The notes below the pieces were generated by a model. The model ran no database searches and was not told the origin of the DNA. It saw only the letters and a list, made by a program, of their open reading frames with translations. The position numbers and the translations under genes are program-made. From Bryobacterales bacterium (GTDB taxonomy: Bacteria > Acidobacteriota > Terriglobia > Bryobacterales > Bryobacteraceae), in the NCBI GenBank assembly GCA_003164035.1, contig PLRS01000071.1:124001-188000 (forward strand): a stretch of 64,000 nucleotides of DNA, given 5' to 3'. Within the stretch, counting starts at the first letter, position 1; each line of letters opens with the position of its first letter. Shown in pieces: positions 44,180-51,671 of the stretch.

Positions 44180-44878
44180 ATGAACGCGATAGGGAGCCTT
44201 GTGCCGCTTTCTTCGGAGCGACAACAACCAAGGCACGGCGCGAGACCGATCGCGTTCCGGCAGGAAAGCCGAAAAGTCGCGGATCTGGCTTACGCCCTGT
44301 GGCTGAGGTGGAACTTTCGGGGCGGCTCGCCGGAAGAGGCTCTGTTCACCGCCATGCGCGCAGTGAAAGAGAACACGCCGGCGGGGTTGTTCCTGGTGCC
44401 AAGACAAGGTGAATCGACGCGAAGCGGCATGGCCGCGATGGCCGCGGTCAAGTCACTCGCCAAGGGGGTCACCATGAAGACGATTCTCATACTGGAAGAC
44501 GAACCCGCGGTGATGAGGCTCATGCGCCTCATGCTGAAACAGTATGCCGTCATCGAAGCTTCTACCGTGGAGCAGGCTTATCGACTTTTCACCGAACATA
44601 GTTGCGGGATCGACCTGCTGGTTGCCGACCTGACATTGCCAACGGGCTCGGGAATACGAGCGGCTCTGCTTCTTCGCGCGGAGTCTCCCGGCTTGCCCGT
44701 GATTCTGACATCCGGTTATCCGGTGTTCGACTGGAGCGGCCGGGATTGCGCCGATCTGGAAAGGCTCGGACCGACATCGGCGATCGTTCTCCAAAAGCCA
44801 ATTCGGGTTCAAACGCTCCTGCAAACGGTTCGAGAACTGATTGGAGAGCCGCGGCACGCGGCCGCGACCGGCGCATGA
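44180..44878 (+). CDS. Response regulator receiver protein with short N-terminal domain
   Basis: One frame of 232 codons. The N-terminal third (about 1-75) contains SRKVADLAYALWLRWNFRGGSPEEALFTAMRAVKE, like small DUF2934-type acidobacterial peptides. Residues about 99-232 are a CheY-like receiver: LEDEPAVMRL (acidic pocket), phospho-acceptor Asp in LLVADLTLPTGSG, switch Thr in VILTSGYP, Lys in VLQKPIRV. No output domain follows. GGAGGGG lies upstream of ATG 44180, but ATG 44474, just before the receiver, also has a strong site (AAGGGGG). So the frame may make two products, or 44474 may be the true start of a 134-residue single-domain regulator. Confidence 0.75.
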   Translation: MNAIGSLVPLSSERQQPRHGARPIAFRQESRKVADLAYALWLRWNFRGGSPEEALFTAMRAVKENTPAGLFLVPRQGESTRSGMAAMAAVKSLAKGVTMKTILILEDEPAVMRLMRLMLKQYAVIEASTVEQAYRLFTEHSCGIDLLVADLTLPTGSGIRAALLLRAESPGLPVILTSGYPVFDWSGRDCADLERLGPTSAIVLQKPIRVQTLLQTVRELIGEPRHAAATGA

Positions 44879-44879
44879 T

Positions 44880-45065
44880 ATGGACCTGGAAGGACAGCTT
44901 GGGGAGCTTCGGCTCCACCTGGAGCAGATCAACCGGGAGATCCGCCGCCTGGAACGAAGGGCCGGAGGGAAACTCAGACGGCCGACCGTCGCGCCAAAGA
45001 GCAGGTTGATGACCCAGCCGTTTCCGCAGGCAGACCACGCGGGGAGTCAGCCGAGCGGTATGTAG
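44880..45065 (+). CDS. Small coiled-coil protein downstream of the receiver gene
   Basis: A 61-residue protein starting one base after the receiver stop (TGAT-ATG). Its first half is an amphipathic helix (LEGQLGELRLHLEQINREIRRLERRAGG) that could form a coiled coil; the second half is basic and disordered. I recognise no family. The tight spacing suggests translational coupling to the receiver protein. A similar arrangement, receiver gene then mini-helix gene, is seen at 50849-50980. Confidence 0.5.
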   Translation: MDLEGQLGELRLHLEQINREIRRLERRAGGKLRRPTVAPKSRLMTQPFPQADHAGSQPSGM

Positions 45066-45100
45066 TGCCTGTCAGGGAATGAGCATTCCGATGGCCGGCA

Positions 45101-45275
45101 ACCACTCCCTTGCGGTCGCGGCTCGGAAACGCGACATGGCCGGGACCGGGCGCCCCCAATCGGTCTTCGGCACCGGATGACGAGAAATTATCCAAGACTT
45201 TCGTTGGATGCTTAACCGATCTGGGGATCTCGCAGTTTCGGCGCGGCAACCGCTCCCTCACGGTCGCGGCTCGGT
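45101..45275. repeat. Family A repeat, rearranged copy
   Basis: Two arms in the same orientation (45101-45127 and 45243-45272) match the inner arm of family A, and a left outer arm (GCTTAACCGATCTGGGGA, 45209-45227) lies between them. The order suggests two partial elements in tandem. A degenerate right outer end (GATCGCTTAAAGCACCCA) is at 45309-45326. Confidence 0.72.
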
Positions 45276-45332
45276 TACGGGCGCGGTTTGCGGGAACGGA
45301 TTCCCCCGGATCGCTTAAAGCACCCACTTCCG

Positions 45333-45370
45333 TTGACATTTGCACGGATCGCCTATAACCTTGGTATAAT
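45333..45370 (+). promoter_or_regulatory. Putative sigma-70-type promoter
   Basis: TTGACA (45333-45338) is followed 15 bases later by TATAAC (45354-45359). A perfect TATAAT lies at 45365-45370, with TTGCAC 19 bases before it. Either pairing would give a leader of about 150 bases for the receiver-like gene at 45527. Confidence 0.5.
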
Positions 45371-45387
45371 CAGTGCCTGAAAACCGG

Positions 45388-45526
45388 TCTTTGACTTTTG
45401 TCCGTTGCACTCGAAAGTCAAGGGGTCGTACCTAGTTGTACCTCGTCTTACCCCTCCGTTGGGCCAAACCAGTGGCATCACCGAACCAGTGTCATCCAAC
45501 GACACACCGACGAGGGGTAATCCACC
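45388..45526 (+). promoter_or_regulatory. Structured mRNA leader with ribosome site in a stem
   Basis: TTGACTTT (45391-45398) can pair with AAAGTCAA (45414-45421). TTACCCCTC (45448-45456) can pair with GAGGGGTAA (45512-45520), which includes the only ribosome site of the next gene. CGTTGG (45457-45462) pairs with CCAACG (45496-45501) inside it. The loop holds a direct repeat, ACCAGTGGCATC and ACCAGTGTCATC. It looks like a cis-acting translation switch of no class I know. Confidence 0.55.
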
Positions 45527-45991
45527 ATGGCAAAACAGTTCGAGCCCGCGGCATCTCTAACCGCGAGAGTAAGTAGTCCGACCGGCAGGTTGACGATTCT
45601 CTTTGTCGGGCCGCCGGACGAGGATTACTTATCCATGCAAGCCATTATCAGCCATTCAAACTGGACGTTATTAAGATCTGAGGACCTTCTATCCGCGGCG
45701 GCCTTATTAGAACAGCACGAAATTCCGGTGGTAGTTTGCGAGCGGGGCGACTCGCGGGGAACCTGGATCGAGGTGTTGGAACATATCAAGGGCCTGTCGA
45801 ACGCTCCGTCACTGATCGTTGCGTCGAAGGCCGCGGACGACCGGCTTTGGGCCGAAGCTCTGAACCTGGGCGCCTGGGACGTGTTAGCGAAGCCGTTCCA
45901 TCACAGGGAAGTGTTTCACAGCGTGAGATCGGGATGGCAGCATTGGCACGACCGGACCGGGCGAACGGGGGACACCACGCTACCCTTTTAA
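45527..45991 (+). CDS. Receiver-like protein with Glu at the phospho-acceptor site
   Basis: A 154-residue protein with a receiver fold: RLTILFVGPPDEDYLSMQAII (beta-1, acidic), PVVVCERGDSRGTWIEVLEHI at the beta-3 position, APSLIVASKAADDRLWAEALNLGAWDVLAKPFHHREVFHSV (beta-4 to alpha-5 with the conserved Lys-Pro). In related acidobacterial proteins the beta-3 strand ends VxCDRDLPDG; here it is VCERGDSRG, so Glu replaces the phosphorylated Asp and could mimic a permanently active form. The Lys is kept. There is no output domain. Its 3' end overlaps the convergent FHA-cyclase gene by 12 bases. Confidence 0.82.
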   Translation: MAKQFEPAASLTARVSSPTGRLTILFVGPPDEDYLSMQAIISHSNWTLLRSEDLLSAAALLEQHEIPVVVCERGDSRGTWIEVLEHIKGLSNAPSLIVASKAADDRLWAEALNLGAWDVLAKPFHHREVFHSVRSGWQHWHDRTGRTGDTTLPF

Positions 45992-46924
45992 GAACCGGGC
46001 GAGGTCTTCGAAGCCGATACCCCAGGCGGTGGCGGGTTCGTCGTAACCTTTGAGGGTTACCTGGCGGCGCTGAAAGGGAGACGCGGCGGGGGCGTGGAGT
46101 TCGGTGAAGGAGCGCTCGCCCAGGGCGACGCCGAGGCCGAGTTGTTTGGTGGCGGCTTCGAGGCGGAAGGCGGCGTTGACGGTATCGCCCAAAGCGGTGA
46201 ACTCGGAGCCGCCGACGATGGCGGGGCCGGTATTGATGCCGGCGCCGACGCGCAGGGGGCCGGGGAGGGGGAGAGTCTTGTGCAAGTCGCCGGTGGCGAG
46301 ATCGATTTCGCTGACGGCGCGCAGGACGCGGCGCAGGTCGGCATCGAGCGCGGCGCCTTCCTCGTGGACCCAGACCGCCATGACGGCGTCGCCAATGTAG
46401 CGCTGCGACCAACTGCCCATCCGCTCCACGATTTGGCCCACGTGCAGAAACCAGGTGCCGATGGTCTGCGACAACAGCGCTTCGGAGACGCTGCGCGCCA
46501 GCGGCGTGTAATCGCGAATATCGACCACGGCAATCGTGGTGAGGGTGTGGGTGTGGAGAGCGGTGGTGGGCGCGTCGCGGGTGTTAAAATCCTCGGCTGC
46601 CGCGGTACCGGCGGGGGTGGGGTTATGGAAGACGGCTTGCTGGTCGCCGAAGACCAGCCGGTCGGAATCGTGCAACAGCACCGGGACGCTGACCCGGCGG
46701 CCGTTGACGAACGAGCCGTTCCGGCTGCCCAGATCGACCAGGGAAAAATCGCCGCCTTCGCGGCGCTGAATGAGGGCGTGGAGGCGTGAAACCGACCGCC
46801 CCTCGAGCACCACGGCGCAACCGTCGCCGCGGCCGATCGCCCACGAGGGCCCGTTCGAGAGCCTCCAGCGCCGGTCGCCGGGCTGAAGCAGAAGATACGG
46901 TGCGCCTGAGGCTTCCAAGAGCAT
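45980..46924 (-). CDS. FHA domain-adenylate cyclase (class III) fusion
   Basis: A 314-residue protein with an N-terminal FHA domain (about 10-100: WAIGRGDGCAVVL, SVSRLHALIQ, DLGSRNGSFVNGRRV) that binds phosphothreonine. A C-terminal class III nucleotide cyclase domain follows (about 130-310). The metal-binding Asps are in VVDIRDYT (135, 138); further motifs are RYIGDAVMAVW, VGAGINTGPAIVGG and ALGDTVNAAFRLE with the catalytic Asn250 and Arg254. At the usual adenine-selecting Lys (KxxGD) there is Arg175; the second selector Thr243 is typical for bacterial adenylate cyclases. Activity therefore needs testing. It lacks a membrane segment. Confidence 0.87.
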   Translation of the reverse strand: MLLEASGAPYLLLQPGDRRWRLSNGPSWAIGRGDGCAVVLEGRSVSRLHALIQRREGGDFSLVDLGSRNGSFVNGRRVSVPVLLHDSDRLVFGDQQAVFHNPTPAGTAAAEDFNTRDAPTTALHTHTLTTIAVVDIRDYTPLARSVSEALLSQTIGTWFLHVGQIVERMGSWSQRYIGDAVMAVWVHEEGAALDADLRRVLRAVSEIDLATGDLHKTLPLPGPLRVGAGINTGPAIVGGSEFTALGDTVNAAFRLEAATKQLGLGVALGERSFTELHAPAASPFQRRQVTLKGYDEPATAWGIGFEDLARFLKG

Positions 46925-47000
46925 GGGCAGCTAGTGGCCGAGGCGAGCGAAGCCGAATCGCGCGCCACACCGATCTGGTGCCATGGCAGGCAGTAGGAAG

Positions 47001-47030
47001 AACCGCTCCCTTAGGGTCGCGGCTCGGTAG
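47001..47030. repeat. Family A half-copy
   Basis: AACCGCTCCCTTAGGGTCGC and the following GGCTCGG match one inner arm of family A with a few changes. It lies between the cyclase and phosphatase genes, both on the minus strand. Confidence 0.6.
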
Positions 47031-47043
47031 CTCCGCATAAGCA

Positions 47044-48558
47044 CTATGGTACGAAGATTTCGGCAAGCGTGCGGCCTACCGAGCCGGCCGGGGTTTCCAC
47101 GGCCAGCAGCGTGGCCAGGGTGGGAGCGACGTCGTTGATGGTTACGGGCCGGTCGTAGCGGCCGGGGCGGATGGAGGCCCCAAGAAAGACCAGCGGGACG
47201 TGGGTGTCGTAGCCGAAAGGAGTGCTGTGGGACGCGGGGGTATTGCCAGCGACCCAATAGGGATCAAGCAAAACCTCCAAATCGGGGCTGCGCTGGGCGA
47301 AGAAGCCATTAGCCACGCGGTGCCCGATGGAATCGTTTTGAAACTGGCCGTACAGGAGTTGCTCGCGGGTAAAGACGCGGAAGACGTGGGGCACGGCCAG
47401 GGCGGCTTCGGCGGCGACGCGGTCGGCTTCGGCGCGGTCGATTTTCTTTGAGTCGAGAGCCTCCAGGTTCAGGTACAAGCCGGTTTCGGCGGAATTGGCG
47501 AACCACCTGGCATCGCCATATTTCCTGGTGAGTGCGGTTTCGACGGCTTTGGCGACGGGGTTTCCGGTCAGCCGTCCGCCGGGCATCTTACGCTGGGCGT
47601 TGACTTCGGGGATGGGCGCCACGCCGTGATCGCCGGTGAGGACGAGGACGAAACCGTCGGGGCCGACCTGGCGCTCGACGGCGTCGATGAGTTTGCCGAG
47701 GGCCCGATCGGAGGCCAGGCAGAGTTCGCGCATTTCGGGCGAATCGGGGCCGTATTGGTGGCCGACCAGATCGGTGGAGGAAAAGCTGACGGCCAGCAGG
47801 TCGGTGGATTCGCGTTTGCCAAGCCGTTCGCTATCGAGGGCGAGTTCGGCAAAACGCTCGACCATGTCGTTGCCGAACGGGCTGGCGGTTACGGCTTCGC
47901 AAAGGCTGACGCCGGTGGTGGGGATGGCGTGGTTGAGCCACTTCTGTCCCGCGTAGCTTTGGCAGGGCAGGGAGGCGTCGAAGTCGCGGGCCCAGGCGGG
48001 CAACGCATCCTGGTAATAGGTGCTGGTTACGAACCCGCCGGCGAGGTCGACAAACCAGTAGGCGGCGTCGGCGGCGTGGCCGGCGGGCAGGATGGCGGCC
48101 CGGTCCTTGAGCGAAATACCGATGACGCGCGAGGCTCCGCCGCTGGCCATTTTGAGCTGGTCGCCGACGGTATCGACCAGCATGCGCCGCGGCGACGCCC
48201 CCTGGCCGGTTGCACCCACCAGCTTGGTAGCGCCGTCGGAAACGCTGGTGACGGACTTCCCCTCGGCGCGGTCGAACCACGAATTGCCGACGATACCGCT
48301 GATGGCGGGAGTGGCTCCGGTCAGGAACGTGCTGTGGCCGACGGCGGTGATGGTGGGGTAGTGATCGTAGCGGGCGTCGGTAAAAACGGCGCCCTTGGCG
48401 AGGAGGCGGTCGAAGCCGGCGCGATAGTCGGAACGGTAGCGGGTGAGGTAATCGTAACGGAGCTGATCGAAGACGACGGCCACCACCAGCTTGGGTTTTC
48501 GAGGCGCGGCGCCGGCGATGGCACAGACCGACAGAGCGATAGCAAGGAAGCGTTTCAT
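47044..48558 (-). CDS. Exported alkaline-phosphatase-superfamily enzyme
   Basis: A 504-residue periplasmic metalloenzyme of the type I phosphodiesterase/nucleotide pyrophosphatase or PafA-like phosphatase group. Signal peptide about 1-18. Zn-site motifs are VVAVVFDQLRYDYL (first Asp), the nucleophile-containing HYPTITAVGHSTFLTG (Thr69/71), SFSSTDLVGHQYGPDS (Asp and His), VLVLTGDHGVAPIPE (Asp-His) and STPFGYDTHVPLVFLG (final His). All metal ligands seem present. It may release phosphate from monoesters or diesters. It lies upstream of the FHA-cyclase gene on the same strand, with 119 bases containing a family A half-repeat between them. Confidence 0.88.
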   Translation of the reverse strand: MKRFLAIALSVCAIAGAAPRKPKLVVAVVFDQLRYDYLTRYRSDYRAGFDRLLAKGAVFTDARYDHYPTITAVGHSTFLTGATPAISGIVGNSWFDRAEGKSVTSVSDGATKLVGATGQGASPRRMLVDTVGDQLKMASGGASRVIGISLKDRAAILPAGHAADAAYWFVDLAGGFVTSTYYQDALPAWARDFDASLPCQSYAGQKWLNHAIPTTGVSLCEAVTASPFGNDMVERFAELALDSERLGKRESTDLLAVSFSSTDLVGHQYGPDSPEMRELCLASDRALGKLIDAVERQVGPDGFVLVLTGDHGVAPIPEVNAQRKMPGGRLTGNPVAKAVETALTRKYGDARWFANSAETGLYLNLEALDSKKIDRAEADRVAAEAALAVPHVFRVFTREQLLYGQFQNDSIGHRVANGFFAQRSPDLEVLLDPYWVAGNTPASHSTPFGYDTHVPLVFLGASIRPGRYDRPVTINDVAPTLATLLAVETPAGSVGRTLAEIFVP

Positions 48559-48616
48559 GGGTAAGTTTCAGGGTAGCAAATAAGCTATCGGCGATCAGCG
48601 ATCAGCAGTCGGCTGC

Positions 48617-48645
48617 GTGCTTAATTGATCTGGGGATTTCGCGGC
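48617..48645. repeat. Family A outer-arm remnant
   Basis: GTGCTTAATTGATCTGGGGA and the following TTTCGCGGC match the outer arm of family A. No inner arms follow. It marks the left edge of the zinc-ribbon/receiver module. Confidence 0.6.
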
Positions 48646-48733
48646 TATGCCGCCATGGCCTCGGGGTTGACGCCAGGCGAGGCGGCCACCATGGGGTTAG
48701 CAATTCCGCGCGCCAGGTGAGAAACTCGGTTGC

Positions 48734-49552
48734 ATGGTTTGTCCGCGCTGTGGTACCGACGTCAGGGGGAACGAACGAAACTGTACCTCCTGCGGCAATG
48801 ACATCGGCTACCCCAATGTGAGGGCCGCCAAGGAGCTTCAAGAGAAGGCAGCCCTTGCGGATCGGTACAAGAAAGCGCTGGAGAACGCCTCCAAGCGCGG
48901 ATGTGGCGACGTAGTCGTAGCCTTCATGGAGGAGCTCAAGTCATCGGTTGCCGTGATCTGTCGTTCCGTCAGTAAGGTCAAGGAACTGGTGTCCAGCGGG
49001 AATGAGCTCTATGCCAGTTTCTACCAGTTGGTCGGCGCCGGAGCCCGGCGTCTGGAAGGGACTAAAATGGATTGGGAGCGCCGAATTGCGGACTCGATCA
49101 TTTTCCCATACTATGAGCAAGAGGTTCGCTTTGCATCGCTGTCCTTGGACGGGCTTGGCGCGACCGCGTATGGCGGCTGTTCAATGGTCCTGAAGGACGT
49201 GGCTATCTCCGAACGTGCTACGGCGTTTGAGGAGAACTCCGTCTTTTTCTGCAAGAGGCTGAATTTGGGGGTCGCCAATCCGCTGCCACCTGGGTACCGC
49301 GCCACTTGGGAAGACAGAGGAATGCTTGCAACCGCGAAGTTTGAGCCCCGGCTTACGTCCAGTACGACCGCTGCAGGGTTTCCGGCCATCCTCGTCGGGA
49401 GCACAGGTCAGGACTTCGTTGAGGTACACATCTTCGGCACACTGGATCGAGGTAGTATTGAACGTATTCTGGCGCGGAAGCCGACGACGGAGCCAGATAG
49501 AATCCTCCTGGAAGAGGTTGGACGTTATTCAAAGGTGGAGATCCTGCCGTGA
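48734..49552 (+). CDS. Zinc-ribbon protein of unknown function
   Basis: A 272-residue protein. Residues 3-20 are a zinc ribbon (CPRCG...CTSCG). A helical, coiled-coil-prone segment follows (about 28-110), then an alpha/beta domain (about 125-272). In that domain YGGCSMVLKDVAISERATAFEENSVFF and DFVEVHIFGTLDRGSIERIL faintly recall bacterial ADP-ribosyltransferase-like domains, which end in an ExxxxG strand. This is inference from pattern only, and no catalytic triad is assured. The gene overlaps the next by four bases (GTGA), so the two form a coupled pair. Base use looks slightly less GC-biased than neighbours. Confidence 0.78.
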   Translation: MVCPRCGTDVRGNERNCTSCGNDIGYPNVRAAKELQEKAALADRYKKALENASKRGCGDVVVAFMEELKSSVAVICRSVSKVKELVSSGNELYASFYQLVGAGARRLEGTKMDWERRIADSIIFPYYEQEVRFASLSLDGLGATAYGGCSMVLKDVAISERATAFEENSVFFCKRLNLGVANPLPPGYRATWEDRGMLATAKFEPRLTSSTTAAGFPAILVGSTGQDFVEVHIFGTLDRGSIERILARKPTTEPDRILLEEVGRYSKVEILP

Positions 49553-50874
49553 GGGCACTCATTTCCGGACAGGCGGGGATAGCGGTACTTATCGAGGGCG
49601 AGGAGTACGCCTCAATGGAGGTGCGATCGCTCGACCCGGTCCCGCGCACCGGCCAGGACGTTGCACACTTGCTGCGGGATGCGAATGATCTGCTTGAGCT
49701 TGAAGGTATTTCAAAGGAGGAAGCCGCTCACGAGCTTGATATCGCGTGGCGCCGAGACCGGAGCCTGCACCTCGCACTGATCGCACTTGACGGCCAAGCT
49801 CATCGTGAGAACCGGGAAAGCGCGGCCAAATGCCTGGCGGATCTCCTTCGGGGCTCCTCGGTGACGGACTTCCTGAGAAATAGGTTTTACGCCGCGCCGC
49901 TCCCGGCACCCGCGGATTTGCCAGGTGCGCTCAAGTTGGCGGAGTCTTCAGGGTCGGCTGATTTCGCGAAGGTCCTTCGTGCAGTGAGCGCCGATCAGGA
50001 GTCGATCCGTCACGCCCGGGAGGCGTGGGACGCCGTTCGCCCGGACCTGTTTGGCGGACCTGCCGAGAAGGAGCGATTTGGCTTTGCGGCCGTTCAATCG
50101 GGGGCGTTTCGGCTCCTCGCCCTCGATAATCCTGACGAGGCTCAGGCGAGATTTCTTGAGTTCATCAGGAATCACAGACTCGAAGCGAAATGGGATGTGC
50201 ATCGCCTGTTCAAACGGTGGCAAAAGCTCACCGGGCTGGCGTCGGGTGCGCAGTTGGCTCCGCACATGCTGGAGGAGGGAGGCGCGATTGCCGCTCCAAC
50301 CCTGCGCTACATCGCGAACGAGCTGAATAACCGCCTCTACGTCCTGCTTGGGCTCACGTGCAACGTACTGGAATGCTTGCAGGGTTCAGGACCGATGGAT
50401 GAAGACGAGCGGCGGAAGTGCTGCGGAGATCTGCTTTCCGCTCAGGAACAGATCAGGGGGCTTTCTCTATTGATACCCCAACCGCTGGAGATGCCCGGCA
50501 CAGCGCCCAAGGATGCAACAATCCTCCTCGTCGAGGATGACGAACATCGACGCACCCTCTTCAACAAGGTCCTGAGCGACAGCGGATTCACGGTCATCCA
50601 GGCAACCGGCAGCTATGAGGCTATCGAGGCTATCAAGGATAACAAGCGCTACGAGAGAATTGACTTGCTGGTGGCCGATATCGGGCTGCCGGACATCGCT
50701 GGGCCGGAACTGGCGGCATATCTCCACCTTAAGCGCCCGGACATGAAGGTCATTTTCACGTCGGGATATCCGCGGGCAACCCTTGATTCGAACGCAGCAC
50801 CGCTAGTCAAGCCGCTTCCGCTCTCGGTCCTCGTTGCGACGGTCCGCGATGCGCTTGCGGATGCACGACGCTGA
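49549..50874 (+). CDS. DHp-like, kinase-less protein with C-terminal receiver domain
   Basis: A 441-residue protein starting at GTG 49549 inside the stop region of the zinc-ribbon gene. Residues about 1-250 are unrecognised and mostly helical (LLRDANDLLELEGISKEEAAHELD, a GISKEEAAHEL segment). Residues about 255-310 resemble the HisKA/DHp helices of hybrid kinases (IANELNNRLYVLLGLTCNVLE), but where those have HELNN this has NELNN, so the phosphorylated His is missing. No ATPase domain follows. Residues about 320-441 are a complete receiver: LLVEDDEHRRTLF, Asp in LLVADIGLPDIAG, VIFTSGYP, Lys in PLVKPLPL. It probably works with the zinc-ribbon protein; the role is unknown. Confidence 0.82.
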   Translation: MRALISGQAGIAVLIEGEEYASMEVRSLDPVPRTGQDVAHLLRDANDLLELEGISKEEAAHELDIAWRRDRSLHLALIALDGQAHRENRESAAKCLADLLRGSSVTDFLRNRFYAAPLPAPADLPGALKLAESSGSADFAKVLRAVSADQESIRHAREAWDAVRPDLFGGPAEKERFGFAAVQSGAFRLLALDNPDEAQARFLEFIRNHRLEAKWDVHRLFKRWQKLTGLASGAQLAPHMLEEGGAIAAPTLRYIANELNNRLYVLLGLTCNVLECLQGSGPMDEDERRKCCGDLLSAQEQIRGLSLLIPQPLEMPGTAPKDATILLVEDDEHRRTLFNKVLSDSGFTVIQATGSYEAIEAIKDNKRYERIDLLVADIGLPDIAGPELAAYLHLKRPDMKVIFTSGYPRATLDSNAAPLVKPLPLSVLVATVRDALADARR

Positions 50875-50980
50875 ACGGACAAGAGAAGCGCTGTCCAGAC
50901 TTCGCGACCTCTACTCAGCGGCTGGCTACGTCAGGCAGGCCGCCGAGGTCCAGGGCAAGATCGACCAGCTTCCGCGTTGA
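50849..50980 (+). CDS. Putative mini-helix protein overlapping the receiver gene
   Basis: A 43-codon frame (39 codons from ATG 50861) that begins inside the last codons of the receiver gene. It encodes a highly helical, charged peptide (AERTREALSRLRDLYSAAGYVRQAAEVQGKIDQLPR). There is no recognised family. The position, overlapping a receiver gene stop, parallels the coiled-coil gene at 44880. It could be a small partner of the receiver protein. Confidence 0.45.
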   Translation: MRLRMHDAERTREALSRLRDLYSAAGYVRQAAEVQGKIDQLPR

Positions 50981-50984
50981 GTCC

Positions 50985-51208
50985 TGGGGCGGACTCCGCA
51001 GAGCAGCCGGGCGGGGCAAGAACCGTTGGCGTGGATCAGGCCGAGCACGGCCACGGACGCGGCACTGTTGATGGCGATATAGAGAATCCCGGACTACGCC
51101 TGGAGCGCGCGCCATCGGATCGTCTTTATAGCGCGAGATTAATTCGCTGGCCCCCACCAAGCCGCCCAGCGCCGCCACCGCGGCCCAGTCGAGCCAGAGC
51201 CAGTCCAT
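50985..51208 (-). pseudogene. Truncated and frameshifted membrane-protein gene
   Basis: From ATG 51208 the reading MDWLWLDWAAVAALGGLVGASELISRYKDDP is a membrane-protein start. After about residue 38 the frame becomes Arg-rich, while another frame continues hydrophobically as ILYIAINSAASVAVLGLIHANG. So one indel lies near 51095. The coding character ends at about 50985, where the receiver module begins, with no normal C-terminus. The start is six bases after the winged-helix gene stop, so the two were an operon. Confidence 0.6.
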
Positions 51209-51214
51209 GAGGCT

Positions 51215-51526
51215 TCAGGCGGGCCGCGCCAGCCGCGACACTTCGGCGCCGCGCTCGGTGAGCCGGACCACTTCCGCCAGAGGGTCGCCCTCGATCGCGA
51301 CAAAACCGGCATCGCGCAAACTCTTGAGGGACTCGCGGTACCGGCCGGACTCGATCCCGCTGAGCGTCTGCAGGTCGGCCATGGGGAGGGCCTGCTGCAC
51401 TTGGCGGCCCAGGATCTCGAGCAGCGTCACCGGGCTTGCCGGCGGGGATGGTGCCGCGGATTTCTCCCGCTGCGAGAATTCCAGGAGCGGCAAGAAGGTT
51501 CCCGGCCTCGGCTTGAAGTCCGCCAT
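51215..51526 (-). CDS. Small winged-helix-like regulator
   Basis: A 103-residue protein. After a Pro-rich linker the segment LLEILGRQVQQALPMADLQTLSGIESGRYRESLKSLRDAGFVAIEGDPLAEVVRLTERGAEV has the helix-helix-helix-wing layout of MarR-like winged-helix proteins: recognition helix around SGRYRESLKSLRDAG, wing around EVVRLTERG. DNA binding is inferred. It precedes the truncated membrane gene by six bases, suggesting a regulator/membrane-protein pair that lost its second member. Confidence 0.7.
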   Translation of the reverse strand: MADFKPRPGTFLPLLEFSQREKSAAPSPPASPVTLLEILGRQVQQALPMADLQTLSGIESGRYRESLKSLRDAGFVAIEGDPLAEVVRLTERGAEVSRLARPA

Positions 51527-51671
51527 CGGCTTGATCGTAGCACAGACCGGCCGGCTTGGGGATGCTTGTGCCCCCGCCGGCGCGGGTGCGCGACATAAGG
51601 GTGGTCGCCGACGGGATTCACCGGCAGAACTACTCGAATCTGGGTGTACGTGCAGTGCCCGTCTTTGTGGG

